Source: Planctomycetota bacterium (GTDB taxonomy: Bacteria; Planctomycetota; Phycisphaerae; WQYP01). From it: a stretch of DNA of 12,004 nucleotides. A program made the position numbers and the translations under genes. Below are positions 1-6,556 of this stretch, in pieces; position 1 is the first letter of the stretch; every line of letters starts with the position of its first letter. The stretch lies in the NCBI GenBank assembly GCA_023489375.1, contig JAMDCX010000087.1, positions 1 through 12,004 on the forward strand. The letters are read 5' to 3'. Below the pieces are notes generated by a model that saw only the letters and a program-made list of their open reading frames with translations, was not told the origin of the DNA and did no database searches.

Positions 1-20
1 TGAAAATAATGGGGGATAAA

Positions 21-48
21 AGAATTGCCACCCAATATGGCCACACCC
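21..48 (+). repeat. Dispersed intergenic repeat, copy 1 (second copy near 6320)
   Basis: The stretch starts AGAATTGCC and continues through AATATGGCC and CACACCC. A near match, with a 2-base indel and a few substitutions, lies at 6320-6346. Both copies are outside genes, which suggests a dispersed intergenic repeat family. Only two copies are visible here, so the boundaries are approximate. Confidence 0.45.
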
Positions 49-59
49 GTTGTATTGGG
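31..59 (-). terminator. Weak candidate terminator downstream of rnc
   Basis: A 7-bp perfect stem (31-37 with 53-59, CCCAATA / TATTGGG) encloses a 15-base loop and lies 38 bases beyond the rnc stop codon. On the minus strand it is followed, after several bases, by a short T-rich stretch. The stem is AT-containing and the loop is long, so this is a weak call. The left arm also belongs to a dispersed repeat. Confidence 0.25.
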
Positions 60-96
60 CCGACCCGGCAAAATCACGTCATCACCTTGTCGGATA

Positions 97-837
97 TTAT
101 TCGGAGAGACTCTGGTTGCGATTTTCCGAGTTGATCTCGTCTCCGGTGGCATCCAACAGACCCAACGATAAAAGTGCCAGTCGCGCCGCCTCCTGTTCGG
201 TTTCCTTTTTGGTGCGGCCCAGCGTCGCTTCATAAACCTGCCCCTGCATGTGCACGCGTATCCGAAAAATCTTTTTATGGTCCGGCCCTTCTTCCGCCAG
301 CACTTCATACGTCGGGGTACCCCCATATTGCCGCTGGGCGTATTGCTGCAGCATGGATTTGAAATTTAACTGGTGGTCACCGTCGGCATAATGATCAATC
401 CAGGGTTGCATATTCCTAAGTATAAAGGTTCGTGCCGCCTCAAAACCCCCATCTAGATATATAGCTCCCACCACGGATTCAAATACGCCGGCCGCCAGGC
501 TGCCAGGCAACCGTCCCGGTCGTTCCATGCCCGGCCCCACACGAATCAAATCGGTCAAGCCAATGTTATTGCTGACGGCGGCACAGGTTTTCCGGCTGAC
601 CACGGCGGATTTCAAAATGGTCAGCTGTCCCTCCAGCCACTCCGGAAACTGTTGATAGCCGCGCTCGCAGATAATTAAACCCAGCACGGCATCACCTAAA
701 AATTCCAAGCGCTCATTAGAATCGCGGCGGTTGGCGGAGCAGGAGGAATGTGTTAAAGCCTCTTTGAGTAATTGCGAATTCTGGAAATGATATTCCAAAA
801 TCCGCTCGGCCTGCTGTAATACTTCCAATGTTACCAT
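97..837 (-). CDS. rnc: Ribonuclease III
   Basis: Double-strand-specific endoribonuclease that processes rRNA precursors and structured mRNAs in the cytoplasm. The product is 246 residues from the ATG at 837, close to the usual 220-250. The RNase III domain occupies about residues 5-150, with signature NERLEFLGDAVLG at 41-53 (conserved Glu42, Glu45, Asp49) and a second conserved segment ending at Glu120 before GAIYLDGG. A double-stranded RNA-binding domain follows at about 157-226 (NFKSMLQQYAQ, then KKETEQEAARLAL). The ATG at 837 has a GGAG 10 bases upstream; an in-frame TTG at 870 would add 11 residues but has poorer ribosome-binding context. Oddity: the Asp normally found three residues before Glu120 (Asp114 in E. 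coli) reads Gly117, in AAGVFE. The gene follows the pseudouridine synthase gene on the same strand after a 151-bp gap containing a hairpin. Family assignment is firm; catalytic competence is an open question. Confidence 0.96.
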   Translation of the reverse strand: MVTLEVLQQAERILEYHFQNSQLLKEALTHSSCSANRRDSNERLEFLGDAVLGLIICERGYQQFPEWLEGQLTILKSAVVSRKTCAAVSNNIGLTDLIRVGPGMERPGRLPGSLAAGVFESVVGAIYLDGGFEAARTFILRNMQPWIDHYADGDHQLNFKSMLQQYAQRQYGGTPTYEVLAEEGPDHKKIFRIRVHMQGQVYEATLGRTKKETEQEAARLALLSLGLLDATGDEINSENRNQSLSE

Positions 838-940
838 ACTGTCGAAACTCCGCCGGCGCACGATATTCAACTGAACGGTCCATATTCAGACCGTCTTGTT
901 CATCTCGCTTGCACTTCAACTACCTGCCGGACGCGAATGG

Positions 941-968
941 CCCGTACCGTCGATTACGACGGTATGGG
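941..968 (-). promoter_or_regulatory. Long hairpin in the rnc leader
   Basis: Positions 941-952 pair with 957-968 around a 4-base loop: a 12-bp stem with one imperfect pair (944/965). It lies 20 bases past the upstream synthase stop and about 100 bases before the rnc start. No T-run follows on the minus strand, so it is not a typical intrinsic terminator. In E. coli, RNase III cleaves a hairpin in its own leader to autoregulate. A similar role here is an inference from position only. Confidence 0.4.
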
Positions 969-988
969 TGGTTGGCGTCGCTGCACAT

Positions 989-2026
989 TTATCGGTCAAA
1001 TTGTCGTAAAATCGTCAAAAATTCTGACATATCCGCCGGTACGGGAGCCTCCAGCACCATACGATTGAATTTGCTGGGGTGTACAAACTGCAGTTTCCAT
1101 GCGTGCAGAGCCTGACGATCTATTAATGCCGTGCCTGAATCCGTGGCGATACCAGTTATATCCCGCAGCGACACCGGCCTTCCGCCATAGGTAACATCAC
1201 CCACAATCGGCAGACCGATATGACTCAAATGCACGCGCAGTTGATGCGTGCGACCGGTTTTGGGGTGCAATTCCATCAGGGTAAAATGCTTAAATCGTTC
1301 CTTGACCTCAAAGACCGTTTGGGCTGTGCGGCCAATATCCTTGCGTACGGTATATTTTTCCCGCACCACTGGATGCACGCCCAGCGGCGCATCAATTAAA
1401 TCACTGTCCAGCGCCGGATGTCCATGCACCACGGCCAGATAGGTTTTGTGAATCGTGCGCCGCTCAAACTGCCCCGCCAGCCGCCAATGTGCTTCATCTG
1501 TCTTCGCTACCAGAATAATACCGGTCGTGTTGCGATCCAACCGGTGAATAATCCCCGGTCGCCACGGATCGCTGCCGGTGGAAAGCGTTCCATCGGTTTG
1601 CTGGATATGATAAAGCAGACCATTGGTCATCGTGCCGCTCCAGTGTCCGCGCGCTGGATGCACAATTAAGTCCCTCTGTTTGTTAATGGCGATCAGATCT
1701 CCGTCCTCATACAAAATATCAAGCGGAATATTCTCCGGCAATATCTCACGTTGTGCCGGTGGAGGCACCTTTAATTCCACACAATCTCCACGGCGCAGCA
1801 AGGTACTGGCTTTGGCCGGGCGGCCATTAACCAAAACCGTTCCGGATTTGATGAGCTTCTGCAGCATGGAGCGTGAATGCGTAAACAGGCGTTCGTGCAG
1901 ATATATATCCAGCCGTTTTTGCAGATCATGCCCGAGATTAAACTGTACCACCTCCAGCCCTTCATCGGTTTCCGGGATGATGCTGCTTTCCCGCTCCACA
2001 ATTTCATTGGTTCCATGCTCTTCCAT
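989..2026 (-). CDS. RluA/RluD-family 23S rRNA pseudouridine synthase
   Basis: Converts specific uridines to pseudouridine in large-subunit rRNA. The product is 345 residues from the ATG at 2026. An S4 RNA-binding domain lies at about 34-88 (LQKRLDIYLHERL, then VLVNGRPAK). The catalytic domain covers about 103-335, with HRLDRNTTG at 161-169 carrying the catalytic Asp164. The motifs PKTGRTHQLRVH (255-266) and GDVTYGG (276-282) are also present. S4 plus this catalytic domain is the RluC/RluD arrangement; which uridines are modified cannot be told from sequence alone. An in-frame GTG at 2140 would add 38 residues with no recognisable domain, so the ATG was preferred although its ribosome-binding site is weak. 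The first 30 residues are acidic and not part of the S4 domain. It lies upstream of rnc on the same strand; both act on rRNA, but co-transcription is not proven because of the gap and hairpin. Confidence 0.93.
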   Translation of the reverse strand: MEEHGTNEIVERESSIIPETDEGLEVVQFNLGHDLQKRLDIYLHERLFTHSRSMLQKLIKSGTVLVNGRPAKASTLLRRGDCVELKVPPPAQREILPENIPLDILYEDGDLIAINKQRDLIVHPARGHWSGTMTNGLLYHIQQTDGTLSTGSDPWRPGIIHRLDRNTTGIILVAKTDEAHWRLAGQFERRTIHKTYLAVVHGHPALDSDLIDAPLGVHPVVREKYTVRKDIGRTAQTVFEVKERFKHFTLMELHPKTGRTHQLRVHLSHIGLPIVGDVTYGGRPVSLRDITGIATDSGTALIDRQALHAWKLQFVHPSKFNRMVLEAPVPADMSEFLTILRQFDR

Positions 2027-2165
2027 ACATGCTATTCTACATTGAAATATAAGATCGCACGACAGGCAAGTATGGCCCCGGCCCAAGTGAAATTCCAAAA
2101 CCACCATGCTATGCGGGGAGCGATACCTGATGATGAACACCTCTACACCACACGAATTATTATGT

Positions 2166-2194
2166 TTTAACCGGCCGCATGGTGCCGCCGCGAA
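2166..2194 (+). repeat. Dispersed repeat with GCATGGTGCC core, copy 1
   Basis: About 29 bases (TTTAACCGGC, then CGCATGGTGCC and CCGCGAA) match 11375-11404 except for a few substitutions and a one-base indel. The core is semi-palindromic. Both copies are intergenic. Confidence 0.5.
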
Positions 2195-2246
2195 TTTCCG
2201 TCATGCGTACTGGTTTTCTGCAAACGGATACCAACCACACCGGACG

Positions 2247-2306
2247 TTGCGGTGCCGCAAGGTAGATGCGGTGTCCCACCGCGTATCTGAGATTTGAAAT
2301 TTGAGA
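2247..2306 (+). repeat. Composite repeat: two hairpins plus a 7-bp-periodic tract
   Basis: TTGCGG-TG-CCGCAA (2247-2260) and GCGGTG-TCC-CACCGC (2268-2282) form perfect small hairpins. They are followed at 2284-2306 by a tract built of 7-base units such as GATTTGA and AATTTGA. The 23-base tract is repeated exactly at 3739-3761, with CCACCG at the same distance in front of it in both places (2276-2281 and 3731-3736). The conserved spacing shows that the hairpin arm and tract belong to one repeat unit. Confidence 0.6.
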
Positions 2307-2450
2307 TCGGTTATCCTCCGCCGCGCTGCGGAGATTATATTGTGTAGTCATGCATATTAATTACCGTTTTAGGAACTTAACGCATAATAACTTCCAGATA
2401 GTCGTTACGCCGGTTGGTACGCAGATTCCGGAGCACCATTCGTCAAATAG

Positions 2451-2469
2451 CCACCGGCTATGCCGGTGG
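2451..2469 (+). repeat. REP-like palindrome, copy 1
   Basis: A perfect 8-bp stem CCACCGGC (2451-2458) / GCCGGTGG (2462-2469) closes a 3-base loop. It is preceded by ATAG and followed by TGGA. Related units with the same flanks occur at 6388-6464. Length and layout are those of a REP element; no transposase of the RAYT type is in the window. Confidence 0.6.
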
Positions 2470-2632
2470 TGGAGTATTCACAGGAATTCGTAACCGGGAA
2501 TATGTTCATAATCACAAACAACAATATCCGCAATGTGAAAAGCTGTGTTTGTCTGCAGAGTTCTCCATTATTGCCCGTGAACGGTGACGTTATTACGGTC
2601 CCATTCCTTAACCTTGGGGTACTTCAGTCCCG

Positions 2633-3631
2633 TCAGGCACTGGCGGAATGTTCATCCGCCTGCTGTTGCTGCGGCGGCGCATCAGTTGGTGGTACAGCCA
2701 TGGCGGCCAGCAGCTGCTCTATCGGTAATCCCAGAGTCAGCGCGATCAGACGCAGTGTTTCCCGCTGCGGCCGGGTGATTTCATTACGCTCAATGCGGGC
2801 GATGGTCTTGGCGTCAATTCCGGGAAATTCTTCGCGCGCCAATCGCCGTTCTTTACGGAGACGTCGGATCAGCCCGCCCAGCGAGTCGCTTTGCATTAAT
2901 TCCTGCCGGCGCACGGAACGACGGAAAGCAGCATCAAAGGCGCTGCTGATCGCGTGGGCCGACCAATGGCGGGAACCCAGATGAATCATGGTGCCATCAT
3001 CCCGCAACTGCAGAGAATTGATATCTTCCAAGTTTCGGTCCTCTTCGGGTATGAACCAGGAACTCGGAACGCATAACATCGACAAATCAGCGCGAAAAAG
3101 AGTTATTACCGCTAACGTGGCATCCGGAACAGCGCCAATAATTCGTGCCGTTTCTGCGGCGGTCAGAACAGAGCAAAGGCGCTGCGGGTCGTTCGGAAAG
3201 GCGGTGATCGCCAGAGGAAAAACGCGGTAAAACCCGCGTAGAATAACAGGAAATATTTCCGCCCGCGGAAGCCAGGGAATTACCAATACGCCCGCTTTGC
3301 GCGGTGAACTTACGACCGCCTGCGCCACGGCCTGAAGGCACATATCATTGGCGGGCACAATAACCGAATTTAATCGCCGCTGCGCTGCCAACCGCGGCAC
3401 CTCGCCGGCATTTTCAATGAGAATAATCGGTCGTGATCCCGACGCCGCATTTGCGACGTGTCCATCCGTCACTGTTTCATTTCGGTTCATCATCCATGAC
3501 CGTAAAAGTCCCGAAGCATGTTTGAGAAGAAAGCGTTGCGGCGCCATATTCTCAAACCGGCTCCCATATCTTTTTTCTATCCTACGATACTCTGGGGGTA
3601 ATTGCGAGCACTGCGGTAACAGCCCCTGCAT
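2633..3631 (-). CDS. XRE-family transcriptional regulator with unrecognised N-terminal domain
   Basis: Probable DNA-binding regulator, 332 residues if it starts at the ATG at 3631. The C-terminal part has a helix-turn-helix of the XRE/Cro type at about residues 250-308 (IRRLRKERRLAREEF, then IDAKTIARIERNEITRP and LIALTLGLPIEQLL). Just before it, at about 210-245, the segment DDGTMIHLGSRHW resembles the end of a DUF2442-like domain, which is fused to such HTH domains in some proteins; this is tentative. The N-terminal ~200 residues alternate hydrophobic strands and helices (RPIILIEN, KAGVLVIPWLP) and were not recognised. A Pro/Gln tail (PPQQQQ) follows the HTH. The start is uncertain: ATGs at 3631, 3547 and 3493 all have weak ribosome-binding sites. 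The frame stays open to 3781, but that part runs through an intergenic repeat at 3739-3761 and is probably not coding. It has no operon partner; a divergent gene begins 457 bp away. Ligand and targets are unknown. Confidence 0.75.
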   Translation of the reverse strand: MQGLLPQCSQLPPEYRRIEKRYGSRFENMAPQRFLLKHASGLLRSWMMNRNETVTDGHVANAASGSRPIILIENAGEVPRLAAQRRLNSVIVPANDMCLQAVAQAVVSSPRKAGVLVIPWLPRAEIFPVILRGFYRVFPLAITAFPNDPQRLCSVLTAAETARIIGAVPDATLAVITLFRADLSMLCVPSSWFIPEEDRNLEDINSLQLRDDGTMIHLGSRHWSAHAISSAFDAAFRRSVRRQELMQSDSLGGLIRRLRKERRLAREEFPGIDAKTIARIERNEITRPQRETLRLIALTLGLPIEQLLAAMAVPPTDAPPQQQQADEHSASA

Positions 3632-4088
3632 TCCCGCATGAATCTGATGAAAACCAGGGATTGGAACCGCATCCGAGATCACAGGCGCAGAATCTGACTG
3701 ATCACCCCAGCAGGCAGGATCGCCATCGCCCCACCGTTTATCTGAGATTTGAAATTTGAGAACGAATACCGGCCATCTCAAGTTGTTTCAGTGCTGCAAG
3801 GGCGTAAAACTACAGATAAAGCAGAGGCCCGCCGATCAGGCCGGAACATCGGCACCATCGGCATCATCTGCGGTCATAAATGAAACCCCTCCGCGGCCTT
3901 GTTACGTCCGAAAACCACGGCGGCATTGCCCGCAGAGACTCATAACGATCAGAAGCTTTAACTTGCGCATTTTTTCTTAATCACACTCCTGCTCTTATCC
4001 GATGCAATAGAAGTTGTTACTCGCCGGCGGCCACACCCTGGGTCGCCAGTAAAGTGAATTCGGGCCACGCGCCCACTGGAGCCTGCCG
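3632..4088. other. Divergent intergenic region between the XRE regulator and the PEP-CTERM gene
   Basis: This 457-bp stretch should contain the promoters of both divergent genes. It holds a second copy of the 23-base periodic tract at 3739-3761. Three imperfect 9-base units of the type CATCGGCAC lie at about 3847-3874. No convincing -35/-10 pair was found. A plus-strand open frame at 3756-3980 starts inside the repeat and has no coding character. Part of the left edge may encode extra N-terminal residues of the regulator if it starts upstream of 3631. Confidence 0.5.
3739..3761 (+). repeat. 7-bp-periodic tract, second copy
   Basis: Exact 23-base copy of 2284-2306, made of heptads such as GATTTGA and AATTTGA, with CCACCG in front at 3731-3736 as in the first copy. 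The hairpin seen beside the first copy is degenerate here. Confidence 0.65.
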
Positions 4089-5747
4089 ATGACTACGACC
4101 TCTACCACTTCGCTTTTCCGTCCAATAATATATACTAATGTAGATGCCAATAACTATACTTTATATAGCCAGGCGATGCGCTGTGCGGGAGTGGCTCTGG
4201 CGGCGGTTTTCGCCGTGCCAGTGGTGGCCCGGGCCACCACGACGTTTCAACTCATCGGTTTATCAGAACTGCAGGCTGTGGCTCCGTCTATTAACGGATC
4301 CGGAGTCCATGTGGCCCAGGTGGAAGCTTCGGACAGCAGTACGACGCTCAACGCCTTTGAACCCAATCCCGCCGCCCTCAATACTGACTCTGCCTTCACC
4401 TTTATTGATTCCTCGGGCAATGTTTCCAATACATATAACAGTGCGTATGCCTCCGGACATGCCCAGACGGTAGCGGCTCTGTTTTACGGCGGCGCCGGTG
4501 CCGGTGTGGCCCCGGATGTGGCCAGTGTTGCCGTCTATGCGGAAAGCTATTATTTCGATACCCTCTATGACGATACCGCCCCGATTAACAGTTCTGTCGG
4601 CGCGGCCCCCGCCGTAGTCAATCAGAGTTTTATTTACTCCGGCGCGTCCGCTGGAACCAGCGCCTATCTTGATCAGATATGGGATAATTATGCGGCGCAA
4701 TACAACACCTTATTTGTCAGCGCCATTGGTGATGGCCAGACCACCGCTACCACTACCCCCAGTTACATTAACCCACCGGCGGACATGTATAACGGCCTTG
4801 CGGTCGGTGCGTATACCGGTAGCGGTGGTACGCCGTCGACGTGGGTCGGCCCCACCTGGGATGGCCGATCCGCACCGGATTTGATCGCCCCCGGAAGCGC
4901 TACGAGTTATACCGCACCTCTCGTATCCGGAGCGGCGGCACTGTTAATTCAAGCCGGTGATGAAAACATCGGCGGCGCCGGAACGGCGGCGGCGGCGACC
5001 GATATTCGCACGGTCAAAGCGGTGCTGTTAAACTCCGCCACCAAACTGCCGGGATGGACTAATTCCTATACCGTCAACAGCAGCACATACACGTACCTGG
5101 CCGCAACCGCTGTGACCACTACGCCGCTGGACCCGCGTTACGGTGCGGGCATGGTGAATATTTATAACGCTTATGAAAATCTCGCCGGTGGCGAACACAG
5201 TTATTCCGCCGCAACCAGTACACCTGCCGGCAGCGCTGCGATTACCGCCCCCGCGGTGAGTTTCACGGGTAGCAAAGTCACAGCGCTGACAGGATGGAAT
5301 CTGGCGTCTATCAGTGCCTCCACCAGCACCAATTCTGTGGAAAATTATGATTTTAGTTTACCGGGAACCTCCATCAACAGTTGGGACCTTACGGCAACCT
5401 TGACCTGGAATAAAAATTACAATGCTTCCGGCATTAACCATCTGCTGTTGTTTCTGCTGAATTCTTCGGGGCAGGAAGTAGCCGCCAGTACCAGCATGGT
5501 GGACAATTTGCAGCAAATCAATATTGATTCCGGACTGGGCTTGACGGCCCTGGCGCCCGGACAATACGACCTGGCGGTGGAAATGCTGGGCGGAAGTAAT
5601 ATGATCTCAACGTCCGATACCTACGCTCTGGCGTGGAATTTTCTTGATCCTGTGTCCACACCGGAACCAGGCGCTGCGGTCCTTTTGCTGGCCGGGTCCA
5701 TGCTGGCGCTGCTGCGGCGGAAGAGCCGCAATTACCCAACCTCTTGA
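4089..5747 (+). CDS. Secreted subtilase-fold (S8-like) protein with PEP-CTERM anchor
   Basis: Exported protein of 552 residues. GGAG lies 7 bases before the ATG at 4089, supporting this start. Residues 1-30 form a long polar leader, followed by a hydrophobic signal segment at about 33-48 ending in ARA, a likely signal-peptidase site. Residues ~60-365 resemble a subtilisin-type peptidase: GVHVAQVEAS (72-81) at the catalytic Asp position, SGHAQTVAALFYGG (122-135) with His124, and ATSYTAPLVSGAAALL (271-286) with Ser273. The Asp position reads Glu79, and the oxyanion-hole Asn position (normally in AAGNEG) appears to read Asp215 in SAIGDG. Activity is therefore uncertain. Residues ~385-520 form a Ser/Thr-rich beta domain. 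The end (TPEPGAAVLLLAGSMLALLRRKS) is a PEP-CTERM signal: Pro-Glu-Pro, one membrane helix and a basic tail, processed by an exosortase, which is not in this window. The 3' end overlaps acpS tail to tail by 16 bp. Confidence 0.85.
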   Translation: MTTTSTTSLFRPIIYTNVDANNYTLYSQAMRCAGVALAAVFAVPVVARATTTFQLIGLSELQAVAPSINGSGVHVAQVEASDSSTTLNAFEPNPAALNTDSAFTFIDSSGNVSNTYNSAYASGHAQTVAALFYGGAGAGVAPDVASVAVYAESYYFDTLYDDTAPINSSVGAAPAVVNQSFIYSGASAGTSAYLDQIWDNYAAQYNTLFVSAIGDGQTTATTTPSYINPPADMYNGLAVGAYTGSGGTPSTWVGPTWDGRSAPDLIAPGSATSYTAPLVSGAAALLIQAGDENIGGAGTAAAATDIRTVKAVLLNSATKLPGWTNSYTVNSSTYTYLAATAVTTTPLDPRYGAGMVNIYNAYENLAGGEHSYSAATSTPAGSAAITAPAVSFTGSKVTALTGWNLASISASTSTNSVENYDFSLPGTSINSWDLTATLTWNKNYNASGINHLLLFLLNSSGQEVAASTSMVDNLQQINIDSGLGLTALAPGQYDLAVEMLGGSNMISTSDTYALAWNFLDPVSTPEPGAAVLLLAGSMLALLRRKSRNYPTS

Positions 5748-6124
5748 CGCTCCGCGATCACGCTGGCGAAGGCGGTTTGTGCGGTATGTGATATGGAAAT
5801 ATGCCAGGCGGTAATGCCGGCCTGCAGCGCCAGATCGGCGGTGTGGCCGGTCAGGCGTAATATTGGTTTGCCTTTGGAGTCGGGCAATATTTCCATATCC
5901 GTCCAGGAAACGCGACCCCGGAAACCGGTGCCCAACGCTTTCACAATGGCCTCTTTGGCGGCGAATCGCCCGGCGAAATGGATGACGGCATCCCGGTGTT
6001 CATGACAATAGTCCGTTTCTCCCGTAGTAAAGCAGCGGTGCAGAAAGCGATCGCCGTGGTGCTCGATCAGCTCGTTGATACGCGTAATATCCACCACATC
6101 GACTCCATGTCCCGCGATGGCCAT
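5732..6124 (-). CDS. acpS: Holo-[acyl-carrier-protein] synthase
   Basis: Transfers 4'-phosphopantetheine from coenzyme A to the serine of acyl carrier protein, activating it for fatty-acid synthesis. The product is 130 residues, the usual size. The N-terminal motif GHGVDVVDITRI (5-16) holds the metal-binding Asp9. The segment FAGRFAAKEAIVKALGTG (50-67) holds the second metal ligand Glu58. The C-terminal strand WHISISHT (107-114) is typical of the family. The ATG at 6124 has AGGAG 9 bases upstream; a GTG at 6130 is only 3 bases from that AGGAG and is less likely. A plausible promoter lies at 6158-6185. The stop codon lies inside the end of the convergent PEP-CTERM gene, leaving no room for a dedicated terminator between them. 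All key residues are intact, so function is expected. Confidence 0.96.
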   Translation of the reverse strand: MAIAGHGVDVVDITRINELIEHHGDRFLHRCFTTGETDYCHEHRDAVIHFAGRFAAKEAIVKALGTGFRGRVSWTDMEILPDSKGKPILRLTGHTADLALQAGITAWHISISHTAQTAFASVIAERQEVG

Positions 6125-6157
6125 AAACACTGGCTCCTGAAGACTTTAATGTTATGG

Positions 6158-6185
6158 ATTGTACCGCATCAATAATCCCGCACAA
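6158..6185 (-). promoter_or_regulatory. Candidate sigma-70-type promoter of acpS
   Basis: On the minus strand TTGTGC (6180-6185) is followed after 16 bases by TACAAT (6158-6163). The -10 matches five of six consensus bases and the -35 three of six. The -10 ends 33 bases before the acpS ATG, giving a short leader that includes the AGGAG site. Confidence 0.4.
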
Positions 6186-6319
6186 GCCTGACCAGTTTCC
6201 TGCCGGGTGCGGCTATATTTTTTCAGGGGGCGAGATTTCCAGACTTAACGCGCGGGTCAGGGCCACGCGGCTAAAATGGAAATTGGCGGTACAGGGCTAT
6301 GCCAATGATGTGGAAATCA

Positions 6320-6346
6320 AGAATTGCCCAAAATATGGCCGCACCC
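6320..6346 (+). repeat. Dispersed intergenic repeat, copy 2
   Basis: AGAATTGCC, then AATATGGCC and GCACCC, resembles 21-48 with a 2-base indel and a few substitutions. The right half of the hairpin present at copy 1 is missing here. Confidence 0.45.
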
Positions 6347-6387
6347 CCGTAATAACTTTCCGCTTGGCATTACCATTGAATACTTTA

Positions 6388-6464
6388 CCACCGGCAAGCC
6401 GGTGGCTATGTGATTTTCATTTTTGACGTTAACCCACATAGCCGCCGCCTGTGGCGGCGGTGGA
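6388..6464. repeat. Inverted pair of REP-like palindromes (BIME-like)
   Basis: The first hairpin is CCACCGGC (6388-6395) / GCCGGTGG (6398-6405), the same stem as at 2451-2469. The second is CCGCCGCC (6442-6449) / GGCGGCGG (6453-6460). Between them CTATGTG (6406-6412) pairs with CACATAG (6435-6441). The two units are thus head-to-head, each with the flank CACATAGCC on its inner side. The stem sequences differ, yet both stay fully paired. The arrangement resembles the bacterial interspersed mosaic elements known from enterobacteria. Confidence 0.6.
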
Positions 6465-6556
6465 ACACTGGGAACGGGACCATGGTGCGAGATGCGGATG
6501 CGATCATGAATATGGCGGCGTCGGCAGCGTCAATGCCGCCGGTAGTCGGGTCGGTT

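Larger units (their letters stand above)
2027..2632. other. Gene-free, repeat-rich intergenic region
   Basis: No convincing gene is seen in about 600 bp between the pseudouridine synthase and the XRE regulator. Short open frames here lack a ribosome-binding site and run through repeats. The region holds at least four repeat units, listed separately: a GCATGGTGCC-containing repeat, two small hairpins, a 7-bp-periodic tract, and a REP-like palindrome. The synthase promoter should lie near 2027-2150, but no clear -35/-10 pair was recognised. Confidence 0.6.
6125..6556. other. Gene-free intergenic region between acpS and the glycosyltransferase
   Basis: This 432-bp stretch contains the acpS promoter at its left edge, a dispersed repeat near 6320-6346 and the inverted REP pair at 6388-6464. 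Just past the glycosyltransferase stop, GGCGGC (6515-6520) can pair with GCCGCC (6536-6541), but the loop is long and no T-run follows, so a terminator is not claimed. Short open frames here lack ribosome-binding sites. Confidence 0.5.

Noticed and set aside
2160..2351. Minus-strand 63-codon frame upstream of the XRE gene region
   Set aside because: It is composed of dispersed repeats (2166-2194, 2247-2306) and has no ribosome-binding site.
3632..3781. N-terminal extension of the XRE regulator up to 3781
   Set aside because: The frame is open, but it begins with TTG and passes through the 23-base intergenic repeat at 3739-3761; kept only as a possibility for a start slightly upstream of 3631.
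4263..4700. Minus-strand open frame of 145 codons, Gly/Arg/Ile-rich
   Set aside because: Shadow of the PEP-CTERM gene; its composition reflects the complementary codons of a Gly/Ala/Thr-rich protein.
6515..6541. Possible terminator after the glycosyltransferase
   Set aside because: Only a 6-bp stem with a 15-base loop and no T-run.
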